Shown: positions 38,104-46,415 of the stretch, piece by piece
Position numbering within the stretch: position 1 is the stretch's first letter
How the letters are laid out: each line of letters opens with the position of its first letter
Assembly: GCF_016584115.1 (NCBI RefSeq)
Contig: NZ_NRSK01000009.1
Coordinates: forward strand, 1 to 64,000
DNA length: 64,000 bases
DNA from: Ectothiorhodospira mobilis
GTDB lineage: Bacteria > Pseudomonadota > Gammaproteobacteria > Ectothiorhodospirales > Ectothiorhodospiraceae
Direction of reading: 5' to 3'
Notes under the pieces: model-generated
Seen by the model: the letters and a program-made list of their open reading frames with translations, nothing else
Told to the model about the DNA's origin: nothing
Database searches by the model: none
Made by a program: the position numbers and the translations under genes

Positions 38104-38856
38104 ATGCATTTCCGACAGCTCTATGAACCCGAATCCTCCACCTTCACCTACCTGCTGGCCTGCCCCGATACCGGGGTCACGGCCCTGATCGATCCCGTGC
38201 TGGAGACCGTGGAACGGGATCTGGAAGTGCTCCAGTCCATGGGACTGACCCTGGATTTTGCGGTGGAAACCCATATCCACGCCGATCACATCACGGGCGC
38301 ACTTCGGCTCAAACAGGCCACCGGCTGCCGCATCGTCGGCCCGGCCATGGATGCGCTCCCCTGCCGGGACATGGGGGTGCGCGAGGGCGAGCCCTTCGAA
38401 ATCGGCCGCATCGTCCTGAACCCGCTGTTCACCCCCGGGCACACCGATACCCACCACGCCTACCTGCTGGATCACCACGGCCTCAAGCTGTTGTTCTCGG
38501 GCGATGCCCTGCTGATCGAAAGCTGCGGGCGTACCGACTTCCAGTCCGGCGATGCCCACAGGCTGTACCACAGCATCCACGATCAGTTCTTCCGCCTGCC
38601 CGACGAGACCCTGGTCTATCCCGCCCACGACTACGAAGAGCGGCGCATCACCACCATCGGCCAGGAAAAGCTGCGCAATCCCCGCCTGGGGAAAGGCCGT
38701 ACCGAGGCCGAGTTCGTGCAGATCATGCACGACATGGACCTGCCCTATCCCCGCAAGATCGATTTCTCGGTGCCCGGTAACGAACAATGCGGTGCGAGTC
38801 CGGACACCCTGCCGGATGGGATGGGCGGCCAGCGCGAGTCGAGTCGGCAGGGCTAG
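38104..38856 (+). CDS. Persulfide dioxygenase-type MBL-fold hydrolase
   Basis: A 250-residue metallo-beta-lactamase-fold protein of the ETHE1/Blh group, which oxidises glutathione persulfide to sulfite with a mononuclear iron. The metal motif H57-x-H59-x-D61-H62 is in THIHADHITG. FTPGHTDTH, FSGDALLIESCGRTDFQ and YPAHDY complete the site. The GRTDFQ and PAHDY phrases separate it from glyoxalase II. AGGAGG lies upstream of the ATG. The C-terminal 20 residues are extra. It fits a sulfide-oxidising or sulfur-stressed lifestyle. Confidence 0.88.
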   Translation: MHFRQLYEPESSTFTYLLACPDTGVTALIDPVLETVERDLEVLQSMGLTLDFAVETHIHADHITGALRLKQATGCRIVGPAMDALPCRDMGVREGEPFEIGRIVLNPLFTPGHTDTHHAYLLDHHGLKLLFSGDALLIESCGRTDFQSGDAHRLYHSIHDQFFRLPDETLVYPAHDYEERRITTIGQEKLRNPRLGKGRTEAEFVQIMHDMDLPYPRKIDFSVPGNEQCGASPDTLPDGMGGQRESSRQG

Positions 38857-38880
38857 GCGGTACCAGCCCCGGCAGGGGTT

Positions 38881-39435
38881 CTATTCCCCGTCCCCGGAAC
38901 CGTCCAGCACCTCCAGCAGCTCCACCTCGAAGAGGAGGGTCTCCGCCGGGCCGATGCTGGGTCCGGCGCGGCCCTCGCCGTAGGCCAGCTGGGGGGGCAC
39001 CACCAGCCGCGCCCGGCTGCCCTCGGGCATGCTGGTCAGGGCCTGGCGCCAGCCGGGGATGGTGTCCTTCACCGCGATCACTGCGGGGGCGCCGCGCTCC
39101 CGGGAGCTGTCGAAGACCCGCCCGTCCAGGTGACGGCCCTCGTAATGGACCCGCACCCGGTCCTCCGGGCCGGGCACCGGACCATCCCCCCGGGCCAGCA
39201 TCTCCACCTGCAGGCCGTTGTCCAGGGTGACCACCCCGGGATCATCGGCCCGGGCGGCGCGGTAGGCCTCGCCCGCCTCGATGTTCATCTCCCGCAGCAG
39301 GATCTCGTCCTGCATCTGCCCTGGGGTCATGCCGCAACTGCGCAGGGCCAGCAGCACCAGCAGCAGGGAGACCCCGCCCGCCGCGCCCACGCTGAGGACG
39401 GTCCCCGCCAGGGCACGCAGACGCCGGGACCTCAC
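38881..39435 (-). CDS. Membrane-anchored FKBP-type peptidyl-prolyl isomerase
   Basis: A 184-residue protein. An N-terminal transmembrane helix (about 10-30) is followed by a short helical linker and a C-terminal FKBP domain (about 85-180) with VHYEGRHLDGRVFDSS, IPGWRQALTSMPEGSRARLVVPPQLAYGEG and LLFEVELLEV. It speeds proline isomerisation, here probably on the periplasmic side. The start is a GTG at 39435 that overlaps the preceding TGA (GTGA), so it is coupled to the SDR gene. The much longer frame reaching 40155 runs through the SDR gene in another frame and was rejected. Confidence 0.85.
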   Translation of the reverse strand: MRSRRLRALAGTVLSVGAAGGVSLLLVLLALRSCGMTPGQMQDEILLREMNIEAGEAYRAARADDPGVVTLDNGLQVEMLARGDGPVPGPEDRVRVHYEGRHLDGRVFDSSRERGAPAVIAVKDTIPGWRQALTSMPEGSRARLVVPPQLAYGEGRAGPSIGPAETLLFEVELLEVLDGSGDGE

Positions 39436-40127
39436 CAGGGAATGTCCCCGCCGTCGATGTCGATGAAGCGGCCGCTGTCGTCGGGGCCCAGGCGGCCGAA
39501 GATGCCCCGCAGGGCGGTGGCGCTCTCCTGCACGGAGATCTCGCCGTTGGGGCCGCCCATGTCCGTGCGCACCCAGCCGGGGTGCTGGGCCACCACGGTG
39601 ATGCCCCGGGGCCGCAGATCCTGGGCGGCGCTGACCACCACGGCGTTCAGGGCCGCCTTGGTGGAGCGATAGACATAGAGCCCGCCGGAGCGGTTGTCGG
39701 CGATGCTGCCCATCTTGCTGGTCATGTTCACCATGAGCCGGCGTTCGCTGGCGGCGACGCTGTCCGCCAGGGCCTCCATGAGCTTGAGCGGGGCGATGGT
39801 GTTGATGCGGAAGGTCTCGATCCAGGCGGCCTCGTCCGTCTCCCCGAAGGGGGCCACCGGGCCGAAGGCGCCGGCGTTGTTGATGAGGATGTCCAGGGCA
39901 CGCCCCTGCATCACCGCCGCCAAGGCCGCCACCTGGGCCGGCTGGGTCACGTCCAGGGGCTGCACGCTCACCTGTCCCTGGGTGTCCGCCGCCAGGCGGT
40001 TCAGTTCCGGAGCGCGCTCGGGATGGCGGCAGGCGGCGATCACCCGTGCCCCGGCCTGGGCGTACTGCCGCGTCAGTTCCAGGCCGATGCCGCGGCTGGC
40101 CCCGGTGATGAGTATGGTCTCGGTCAT
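39432..40127 (-). CDS. Short-chain dehydrogenase/reductase
   Basis: A 231-residue NAD(P)-dependent oxidoreductase of the classical SDR type. The nucleotide motif TGASRGIG is at 8-15, NNAG follows near the middle, and the active-site Y-x-x-x-K is in YRSTK. The substrate cannot be told from sequence. The ATG at 40127 has AGAGAG upstream; an ATG at 40145 in frame would add six residues. It is coupled to the FKBP gene by a 4-nt overlap. Confidence 0.87.
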   Translation of the reverse strand: MTETILITGASRGIGLELTRQYAQAGARVIAACRHPERAPELNRLAADTQGQVSVQPLDVTQPAQVAALAAVMQGRALDILINNAGAFGPVAPFGETDEAAWIETFRINTIAPLKLMEALADSVAASERRLMVNMTSKMGSIADNRSGGLYVYRSTKAALNAVVVSAAQDLRPRGITVVAQHPGWVRTDMGGPNGEISVQESATALRGIFGRLGPDDSGRFIDIDGGDIPW

Positions 40128-40338
40128 ATGGCGCTCTCTCTGCATCAGTGCACACTCAGGCGATGATGGACCCGGTACCGGGGGGGATCAAGGCCCGGCG
40201 CACATCCTGCAAGTCAGGGTCTACACTCCGTGAAAGGTGCCTGATTGCCTTGCGGCGGAAGGATGGGATGTCCGGCGCATTTTTTCCCCTTTCCGGCCCC
40301 TATCATGCCCGGTTGCGCCCGATGTAAAGGAACCGAAG

Positions 40339-40401
40339 ATGATCCATCCTGGCCGTGCCGATCCCTTCCGCATGCCCCCGGGCCCCCGGAGGGCCGCATG
40401 A
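40339..40401 (+). CDS. 20-codon upstream ORF coupled to the response regulator
   Basis: A short ORF begins at ATG 40339 after a good site (AAAGGAA, 7 nt upstream) and ends with TGA at 40399-40401, which overlaps the ATG of the response regulator (ATGA). The predicted peptide is 20 residues, rich in Pro and Arg. It looks like a leader peptide for translational coupling or attenuation rather than a functional protein. Its reality is unproven. Confidence 0.4.
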   Translation: MIHPGRADPFRMPPGPRRAA

Positions 40402-41831
40402 ACGCCTCCGCTGGCACCCCGGCGGCCCGGGAGGGCGCGGGCGGTGTGCTCGTGGTGGACGACTCCCGCGTCATGCGCCAGGCCCTGAAGAAGATCCTCA
40501 GTCCGGTCTACCAGGTGCATGAGGCCGCCGACGGCGAGGTGGCCTGGGAGATCCTGCAGGCGCAGACGGACATCGGCTGCGTCTTCACCGATCTGTCCAT
40601 GCCGCGCCTGGACGGTTATGGTTTGCTGCAGCGTATCCGGGAGAGCGGCGAGGCCCGCCTGCAGCGCCTCCCCGTGGTGGTGATCACCGGCAACGAGGAC
40701 GATACTGCCACACGTACCCGGGCCGAGTCCTGCGGGGCCGATGACGTGGTGATGAAGCCCTTCCGCGCCGGGCAGATCCTGGACACCGCCGGCCGCCTCC
40801 TGTCGGCCCCCGCCGTCCCGGGGGAGGCGGCCAAGCCCGCCGCCGCATCCCCCGTGCAGGCCCCTGCGGCAGGGGGGGAGACCGGAGGGGATGCCGGGGA
40901 GGAGGCGGCGCAGCTGCGGGAACAACTGGAGCGGGTGCGGGAGCAGGTCCGTGCCGGTACCCAGGAGCGTGCCCGTCTGGAACGGGAGCTGGAACAGTTG
41001 CGCAGCGAGCTGATGCTGCGTCAGCAGACCTCCGACGAGGCCGAGGCCGGGCGGCGGATCCGCGCCCTGGAGTCCCGGCTGCAAGAGGCGGAGGCGGGTC
41101 GGGAGGGCCTGCAGGCGGAGCTGCAGGAGGCATCGGAACGCCTGATGGAGACGGACCGCCAGGTGCGCGAGGCCAACCGCGCCCGCCAGGAGGCGGAGGC
41201 GGAGGTGCAGCGCCTGCACCGGGAGCTGGATTCGGCGCGGGAGCGCACCGGCGCGGCGGAACGGGCCCTGGCCGCCAGCGACGGCCGCGCCCCGGAACGA
41301 CCGCAGGGGGAGCTGCAGGCCCGGGCCGAGGCGGCGGAACTGGCCCGGCTGCAGGCGGAGGACGAGCTGGTGCAGGCCCTCTCCCGTGTCGAACGGGCGG
41401 AGCAGGAGCGGGAGACGGCCCGCCAGGAGACCCGGGACCTGCGCGCCCGCCTCAACCGCCTGCAGCGGCAGATGCAGGAACGGGAGGCGCAGGAGGCGGA
41501 GCGGCGCCGGGCCCTGGAGACGGAACTGGCCCGGGTCCGGGAGGAGGCCCCCGCCGGGAGCGTCGGGCAGGACGGTGGGGGGCCGCCCCCCTCCGGGGAG
41601 GGGCAGGCCGCCGCGCCGTCCCAGGACGATGCCGGGGCCCCGCCGGGGGAGGCGCGGACCGACGGCGGGGCCGCCCCCGCGCCGCCGCGCCCCGCCGCGA
41701 CGGTCTCCCCCGTGGCCCGCTGGGAGGTGGAGCGGGCGCGCAAGCTGCGCCTGCGGCGCGGGATCGCCTGGGGGATCGCCGCGCTGGCGCTGTCGGTGGC
41801 GGCCTTCTTCCTGGGGGGGCGCCTCCTCTGA
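40398..41831 (+). CDS. Response regulator with coiled coil and C-terminal membrane anchor
   Basis: A 477-residue protein. The N-terminal CheY-like receiver domain (about 15-140) has the acidic pair in VVDDS, the phospho-acceptor Asp in VFTDLSMPRLDG and the Lys in KPFRAG. A very long coiled coil (about 165-400), rich in Glu, Arg, Ala and Gln, follows, then a Pro/Gly-rich linker, then one C-terminal hydrophobic helix (RRGIAWGIAALALSVAAFFLGG). There is no DNA-binding or enzymatic output domain. The ATG at 40398 has GGAGGG upstream; a longer frame from 40245 was rejected. A phosphorylation-controlled scaffold at the membrane is a fair guess. The HDOD gene follows. Confidence 0.82.
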   Translation: MNASAGTPAAREGAGGVLVVDDSRVMRQALKKILSPVYQVHEAADGEVAWEILQAQTDIGCVFTDLSMPRLDGYGLLQRIRESGEARLQRLPVVVITGNEDDTATRTRAESCGADDVVMKPFRAGQILDTAGRLLSAPAVPGEAAKPAAASPVQAPAAGGETGGDAGEEAAQLREQLERVREQVRAGTQERARLERELEQLRSELMLRQQTSDEAEAGRRIRALESRLQEAEAGREGLQAELQEASERLMETDRQVREANRARQEAEAEVQRLHRELDSARERTGAAERALAASDGRAPERPQGELQARAEAAELARLQAEDELVQALSRVERAEQERETARQETRDLRARLNRLQRQMQEREAQEAERRRALETELARVREEAPAGSVGQDGGGPPPSGEGQAAAPSQDDAGAPPGEARTDGGAAPAPPRPAATVSPVARWEVERARKLRLRRGIAWGIAALALSVAAFFLGGRLL

Positions 41832-41995
41832 GGCCGGACCGCGGCCGGGAGGCCGTCCACCCCCGGAATCGTTCCGTCGGCGGGGTTGCGGGTCGCCCCG
41901 CAGCGCCCGCTTGAGTGTATGATGGGGGACCCTAAGGGAAAGCCCAGGCAAGCCGGCTCCGGGAGCGGGACGGCGTATGAAATCCGGGGGAAGCC

Positions 41996-42853
41996 ATGTC
42001 ATTGACGATCGAACAGATGGTGGATCAGGCCACGGGTCTGGTGTCCCTGCCGGCGGTGGCGGTTCGCCTCAACGCCCTGGTGGAGGATCCCGAGGCCACC
42101 GTGGCGGACATCGGCCGGCTCATCAGCCAGGACCCGGCCCTGACCATCCGTCTGCTGCAGGTGGCCAACAGCCCCTTCTACGGCCTCTCCCACCGGGTGG
42201 ACACCATCTCCCGGGCCGTCAACGTCATCGGCATCCGCCAGATCCGCGACCTGGTGCTGGCCACCACCGTGGCCAAGGCCTTCGAGGGCATCCCCAACGA
42301 ACTCATGTCCATGGAGGACTTCTGGCGCCACAGCATCTACTGCGGCCTGGTGGCGCGTCTGCTGGCCGAGGATACGGGCCTGCGGGAGACGGAGTCCGTG
42401 TTCATCGCCGGCCTGCTGCACGATATCGGTCGCCTGCTGATCTTCAACCGCGAGCCGGATGAGGCCCATCAGGCCTTCCTCCTGGGCATCGCCAAGGGCG
42501 GGGGTATGCCGCCGCAACGGGCGGAGCGGGAGGTGCTCGGCTACGACCACGCCCAGGTGGGCGGGGCCCTGGCGGGCCACTGGAACCTGCCGGACAACCT
42601 CATCCACTGCATCCGCTATCACCACGAGCCCCTGGCCACGCCCGAATACCCGCAGCAGGTGGCGCTGGTGCACATCGCCAACACCGTGGCCCACATGGCC
42701 GAACTGGATACCCGCGACCCTGAGGATGCCCCCCCCATCGAGCCCGGGGTCTGGGAGCGGGCGGGACTCGACCCGTCCATCCTCCGCTCCCTCATCGAGC
42801 GCGCCCAGCAGCAGGTGGTGGAGGTGGAGGCCCTCATCCTCGACCGGGAATGA
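41996..42853 (+). CDS. HDOD domain signalling protein
   Basis: A 285-residue protein with an N-terminal HDOD domain (about 15-205) carrying the usual QDPALTIRLLQVANSPFYG and VNVIGIRQIRDLVLAT segments and an HD-like LLHDIGRLLIF motif. HDOD proteins serve in chemotaxis, c-di-GMP and stress networks, often as partners of response regulators, without known catalysis. GGGGGAAG precedes the ATG. Its place directly after the membrane-anchored response regulator suggests a joint pathway. Confidence 0.87.
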   Translation: MSLTIEQMVDQATGLVSLPAVAVRLNALVEDPEATVADIGRLISQDPALTIRLLQVANSPFYGLSHRVDTISRAVNVIGIRQIRDLVLATTVAKAFEGIPNELMSMEDFWRHSIYCGLVARLLAEDTGLRETESVFIAGLLHDIGRLLIFNREPDEAHQAFLLGIAKGGGMPPQRAEREVLGYDHAQVGGALAGHWNLPDNLIHCIRYHHEPLATPEYPQQVALVHIANTVAHMAELDTRDPEDAPPIEPGVWERAGLDPSILRSLIERAQQQVVEVEALILDRE

Positions 42854-42900
42854 CGCATACCGGGATGCGCCGCCCGTCCTCCCCCTGAGATCGCGACGCC

Positions 42901-43824
42901 ATGGAACCGTCCGCCGACACCGAGCACACGCTGTGGTACATGCGCCGGGACGGGCGCGTGCGGGGTCCCTATCCCGCGGGGGTGGTCTCCCGCTACCTGC
43001 TCCTGGGCCGCCTGCGCCTGGAGGATGAGATCAGCCCGGACGGGCAACACTGGCATCCCGTGGAGACCTATCCCCATCTCATCCCGCGGGAGCTGCTGGA
43101 GGCCGACACCCCCGAGGGGCGGGAACGCCTGCTGCAGGCGCGTATGCGGGAGGACGAGCGTCTGCGGGAGCGGCGCGTGGCGGGATCCGCCGAGGAGGCG
43201 ATCTACCGCGACCTGCGCCAGGGGGAGCGGCGCCGTCCGGAGCCGCCGGAGATGCTGCAGCACCGGCGCCAGCGGGCGGAACTGCTCTCCCGTGTGCCGG
43301 GTGCGCGCCGTCTCCCGGGTGGGTTGCGCCTGTGGACGGGAGGGGCGCTGCTGTTGGTGCTGGCCCTGGTCGGGCTGTTCTTCTGGAGTTCCGAGCCGCC
43401 ACCCCATTCCGGGCGCCCGGACTGCACCGCCCCGGCCGCCCCGGGGGTGAACTGGGACTACTGCCGCAAGGCGGGGGCGGACCTGTCCGGGGCGGACCTC
43501 ACCGGTGCCCGGCTGAGCAACGCGGACCTGCTGGGGGTGCGTCTGCGGGAGGCCCGCCTCTCCGGGGCCGATCTCTCCTATGCCGACCTGCAGCGTGCGC
43601 ATCTGTCCGGGGCGGATCTGAGCGGCGCGCGCCTGGTGGGCGCGGTGCTGCGGGATGCGGATCTCACCGGGGCACGTCTCACCGGTGCGGATCTGGGCTA
43701 TGCCGACCTGCGCGGGGCGGACCTGACAGGGGCGGACCTGGAGGGGGTCCGTCTGGGGCATGCCCTGTGGACGGACGGGCGCCCCTGTCCCGAAGGGGCC
43801 ATAGGGGGATGTGCCGCCCCCTGA
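42901..43824 (+). CDS. Membrane protein with N-terminal GYF-like module and pentapeptide repeats
   Basis: A 307-residue protein. Residues 10-60 (LWYMRRDGRVRGPYPAGVVSRYLLLG, in pieces) resemble the GYF_2/DUF4339-type module found in bacterial membrane proteins. A charged linker, one transmembrane helix (about 143-162) and a C-terminal pentapeptide-repeat domain (about 185-300, A(D/N)LxG units such as GADLSGADLTGARL) follow. Pentapeptide repeats form a right-handed square helix; some mimic DNA. The topology places the two modules on opposite sides of the membrane, with the repeats probably outside. Function unknown; it may belong with the response regulator and HDOD genes. Confidence 0.78.
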   Translation: MEPSADTEHTLWYMRRDGRVRGPYPAGVVSRYLLLGRLRLEDEISPDGQHWHPVETYPHLIPRELLEADTPEGRERLLQARMREDERLRERRVAGSAEEAIYRDLRQGERRRPEPPEMLQHRRQRAELLSRVPGARRLPGGLRLWTGGALLLVLALVGLFFWSSEPPPHSGRPDCTAPAAPGVNWDYCRKAGADLSGADLTGARLSNADLLGVRLREARLSGADLSYADLQRAHLSGADLSGARLVGAVLRDADLTGARLTGADLGYADLRGADLTGADLEGVRLGHALWTDGRPCPEGAIGGCAAP

Positions 43825-43851
43825 GCCCCCCCCGCGCCTGAACCGGATGCC

Positions 43852-44790
43852 TCAGGGACTACCGTTGGCCGTCATCTGCAGGCAGGGGACGCGGGCCTGC
43901 AGGATGGCCTGACGGATCACCTCGATGGCCTTGGGGCGGGGGAAGCTGGAACGCCAGGCCAGGGCCACCTGGCGGAAGGGGGCGGGCGCCTCGAAGGGGC
44001 GGATGGCCAGCAGGTCCCGGGTGTAGCGGTCGTCCCCGGCGGCGGAACAGGGCAGCACGGTCACCCCCATGCCCGTGGCCACCATGTGGCGGATGGTCTC
44101 CAGGGAGCTGCCCTCCACGGTGTACTGGATGTCGTTGCCCGAGCCCACCATGGTGTGGCATTCCGGGCAGAAGTGCAGCACCTGCTCCCGGAAGCAGTGG
44201 CCTGCCCCCAGCAGCAGCAGGTTCTCCCGCGCCAGGTCGTTCACCCGCAGCCGTTGCCGCGCGCCCAGGGGGTGCCCCGCCGGCAGCACCGCCACGAAGG
44301 GTTCCTCGTAGAGGGGCAGGGTGACCACCCCGGGCTGCTCGAAGGGGAGGGCGATGATGATGGCATCCAGTTCCCCCTGTTTGAGGCGTTCCGCCAGGCG
44401 CGCGGTGTAGTTCTCCTCGATCACCAGGGGCAGCCTGGGCGCGCGGCGGTGCACCTCCGGCACCAGGTGGGGCAGCAGGTAGGGCCCGATGGTATGGATG
44501 GCCCCCAGGCGCAGCGGGCCGCTCAGGGGATCCCGGCCCTGACGGGCCAGTTCCCCCAGGGTATCCACCTCCTCCAGCACCCGCTGCGCCTGGCGCACCA
44601 CCTGATCCCCCACGGGGGTGATGCTCACCTCGGTCTTGCTGCGTTCGAACAGGATCACCCCCAGTTCCTCCTCCAGCTTCTTCACCGCCACGCTCAGGGT
44701 GGGCTGGCTTACATGGCAGCACTCGGCCGCGCGGCCGAAGTGGCGTTCACGGGCCACGGCGACGATGTAGCGGAGCTCGGTCAGGGTCAT
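43852..44790 (-). CDS. oxyR: Hydrogen-peroxide-sensing LysR regulator OxyR
   Basis: A 312-residue LysR-type regulator. The N-terminal winged helix (residues 1-60, with HVSQPTLSVAVKKLEEELG) binds DNA. The C-terminal sensor domain has C199 and C208 at exactly the positions used by E. coli OxyR, in GHCFREQVLHFC, which form the disulfide on peroxide exposure. The ATG at 44790 fits the family; an upstream in-frame start at 44976 was rejected. It is divergent from the cyclase gene, and no catalase or peroxidase gene is next to it. Confidence 0.92.
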   Translation of the reverse strand: MTLTELRYIVAVARERHFGRAAECCHVSQPTLSVAVKKLEEELGVILFERSKTEVSITPVGDQVVRQAQRVLEEVDTLGELARQGRDPLSGPLRLGAIHTIGPYLLPHLVPEVHRRAPRLPLVIEENYTARLAERLKQGELDAIIIALPFEQPGVVTLPLYEEPFVAVLPAGHPLGARQRLRVNDLARENLLLLGAGHCFREQVLHFCPECHTMVGSGNDIQYTVEGSSLETIRHMVATGMGVTVLPCSAAGDDRYTRDLLAIRPFEAPAPFRQVALAWRSSFPRPKAIEVIRQAILQARVPCLQMTANGSP

Positions 44791-44987
44791 GGGGGCATCT
44801 TCTCGCGATGGGGGCGCTGCCGCGTCATCCGGTCCGCCGGATGGGTTCTCCCCGGGAGTGTAATGGATCCGCATGCCCCGGGGGGCCTCCTGTGGGGGCG
44901 GGCTGTATGGGGAGGCCGGGGATGCGTATGATGCCCCCCATTCCCCCACCCTGGGGGGAAGGGGTTTTTCCTCCACAGAGGACCGGT

Positions 44988-46415
44988 ATGGGATCCTTCT
45001 TCACCCGGGTGCGCAGCGGCGTGGTCTTCCGCCTGCCGCGGCACATCCCCGTTGCCTACAAACTGGGCGCGATCATCTCCCTGCTGCTGGTGGGTTCCAT
45101 GGCCCTGGTGGGGGCCGTGATCCTGGAGCAGCAGCGGGCGCTGCTGCGCACGCAGATGGATGCCTTCGGCCATTCCACCGTGATGCAGCTGGCGGAGTCC
45201 TCCAAGGAGTTGGTCCTGGCCGACGACGGCCTGGCCCTGGAGGCCCTCATCGTCAACCTGGTGGGCAGCGGCGCGGTGCTGGGGGCGGCCGTGCAGGACC
45301 GCAGCGGGCGGGTCCTGGCCCGCTCGGGCCGGGTGCCCGCCGGCACACAGGCGGTTGCGCCGGGAGCGGACGCGGCGGTCTACCGCGAGGCGATCCGTTT
45401 CCGCGAGATGACCCTGGGCACCGCCGTGGTGACCCTGAGCCAGGCCGGCGAGCGCCGCGCGGTGGCGGCCACCCTGCGCACCATCCTGTTCACCACCCTG
45501 GCGGTCAGCCTGCTTGGGGGCGCCGCCGCCTTCGCTTTGGGACGTCATCTCTCCCGGCCCCTGCACCGCCTGGTGGACGCCACCCGGGCCATCGGCGCCG
45601 GGGCGTATCATCACCGCCTGCCGGAGGCGCGCCGGGACGAACTGGGGCATCTGATGCGCGCCTTCAATCACATGGCCCGGGGCCTGCAGGAAAAATCCCA
45701 GGTGGAGGGGGCTCTGAGCCGTTATGTCTCCGACGGCGTGGCCCGGGAGATCCTGAACAACCTGGACCGGCTCGGTCTGGGGGGACGCCAGGTGGAGGCC
45801 TCGGTGGTGTTCGCCGACATGGCCGGCTTCACCCGCCTGGCGGAGACCCTGCCCCCGGATCAGGTGGCCGGCCTGCTGAACACCTATTTCACCCACGTGA
45901 GCCACATCGCCCGCCATTACCGTGGCAGCATCGACAAGTTCATGGGCGACGGCGTCATGCTGGTCTTCGGCGTCACCGAGGATGACCCGGACCACCGCTT
46001 CCACGCCATCGCCAGCGGGGTGATGCTGCAATCCCTGGTGGCGCGGCTGAACCGCTCGCGCCAGGCGGCGGGGGAGCCGCCGGTGCAGTTTCGTGTGGGG
46101 GTCAACAGTGGCCCCATGCTGGCGGGCAACATGGGGGCGGAGGACCGGCTGCAGTACACCGTGGTGGGGGATGCGGTGAACCTGGCGGCGCGGCTCATGG
46201 CCGCCGCCGGGCCGGGGGAGGTCCTGGCCCCCCGGGAGCTGTGCCGGCACGCTGATGTCCGCCACCGGGTGCGGGCACAGGCCCACCGTGACATCCCGGT
46301 GCGGGGCAAGGCGGAACCGGTGCCCACCTGTTGCGTGGCGGATCTGGCCCCGTCCTGCCGGCAGGCCATGGAGGCCCGCCTGACGCGACTGCTCGGCGAG
46401 GGGACGGCGGCATGA
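44988..46415 (+). CDS. Membrane class III adenylate/guanylate cyclase
   Basis: A 475-residue signalling enzyme. Two transmembrane helices (about 25-45 and 165-185) flank a periplasmic sensor domain; a HAMP domain (about 186-240) and a class III cyclase domain (about 260-445) follow. Metal-binding aspartates are visible in VFADMAGFTRLAE and DKFMGDGVMLVFG, and the catalytic Asn-Arg pair in GDAVNLAARL. The Lys before MGDG favours ATP, so cAMP is the likely product. AGAGGA precedes the ATG. The stop overlaps the next start, so it is coupled to the lipoprotein gene. Confidence 0.9.
   Translation: MGSFFTRVRSGVVFRLPRHIPVAYKLGAIISLLLVGSMALVGAVILEQQRALLRTQMDAFGHSTVMQLAESSKELVLADDGLALEALIVNLVGSGAVLGAAVQDRSGRVLARSGRVPAGTQAVAPGADAAVYREAIRFREMTLGTAVVTLSQAGERRAVAATLRTILFTTLAVSLLGGAAAFALGRHLSRPLHRLVDATRAIGAGAYHHRLPEARRDELGHLMRAFNHMARGLQEKSQVEGALSRYVSDGVAREILNNLDRLGLGGRQVEASVVFADMAGFTRLAETLPPDQVAGLLNTYFTHVSHIARHYRGSIDKFMGDGVMLVFGVTEDDPDHRFHAIASGVMLQSLVARLNRSRQAAGEPPVQFRVGVNSGPMLAGNMGAEDRLQYTVVGDAVNLAARLMAAAGPGEVLAPRELCRHADVRHRVRAQAHRDIPVRGKAEPVPTCCVADLAPSCRQAMEARLTRLLGEGTAA

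Noticed and set aside
38881-40155. 424-residue 'fusion' that would join an Arg/Pro-rich N-terminus to the FKBP protein
   Set aside because: The N-terminal part is the SDR gene read in another frame; a GTG overlapping the SDR stop gives a proper start.
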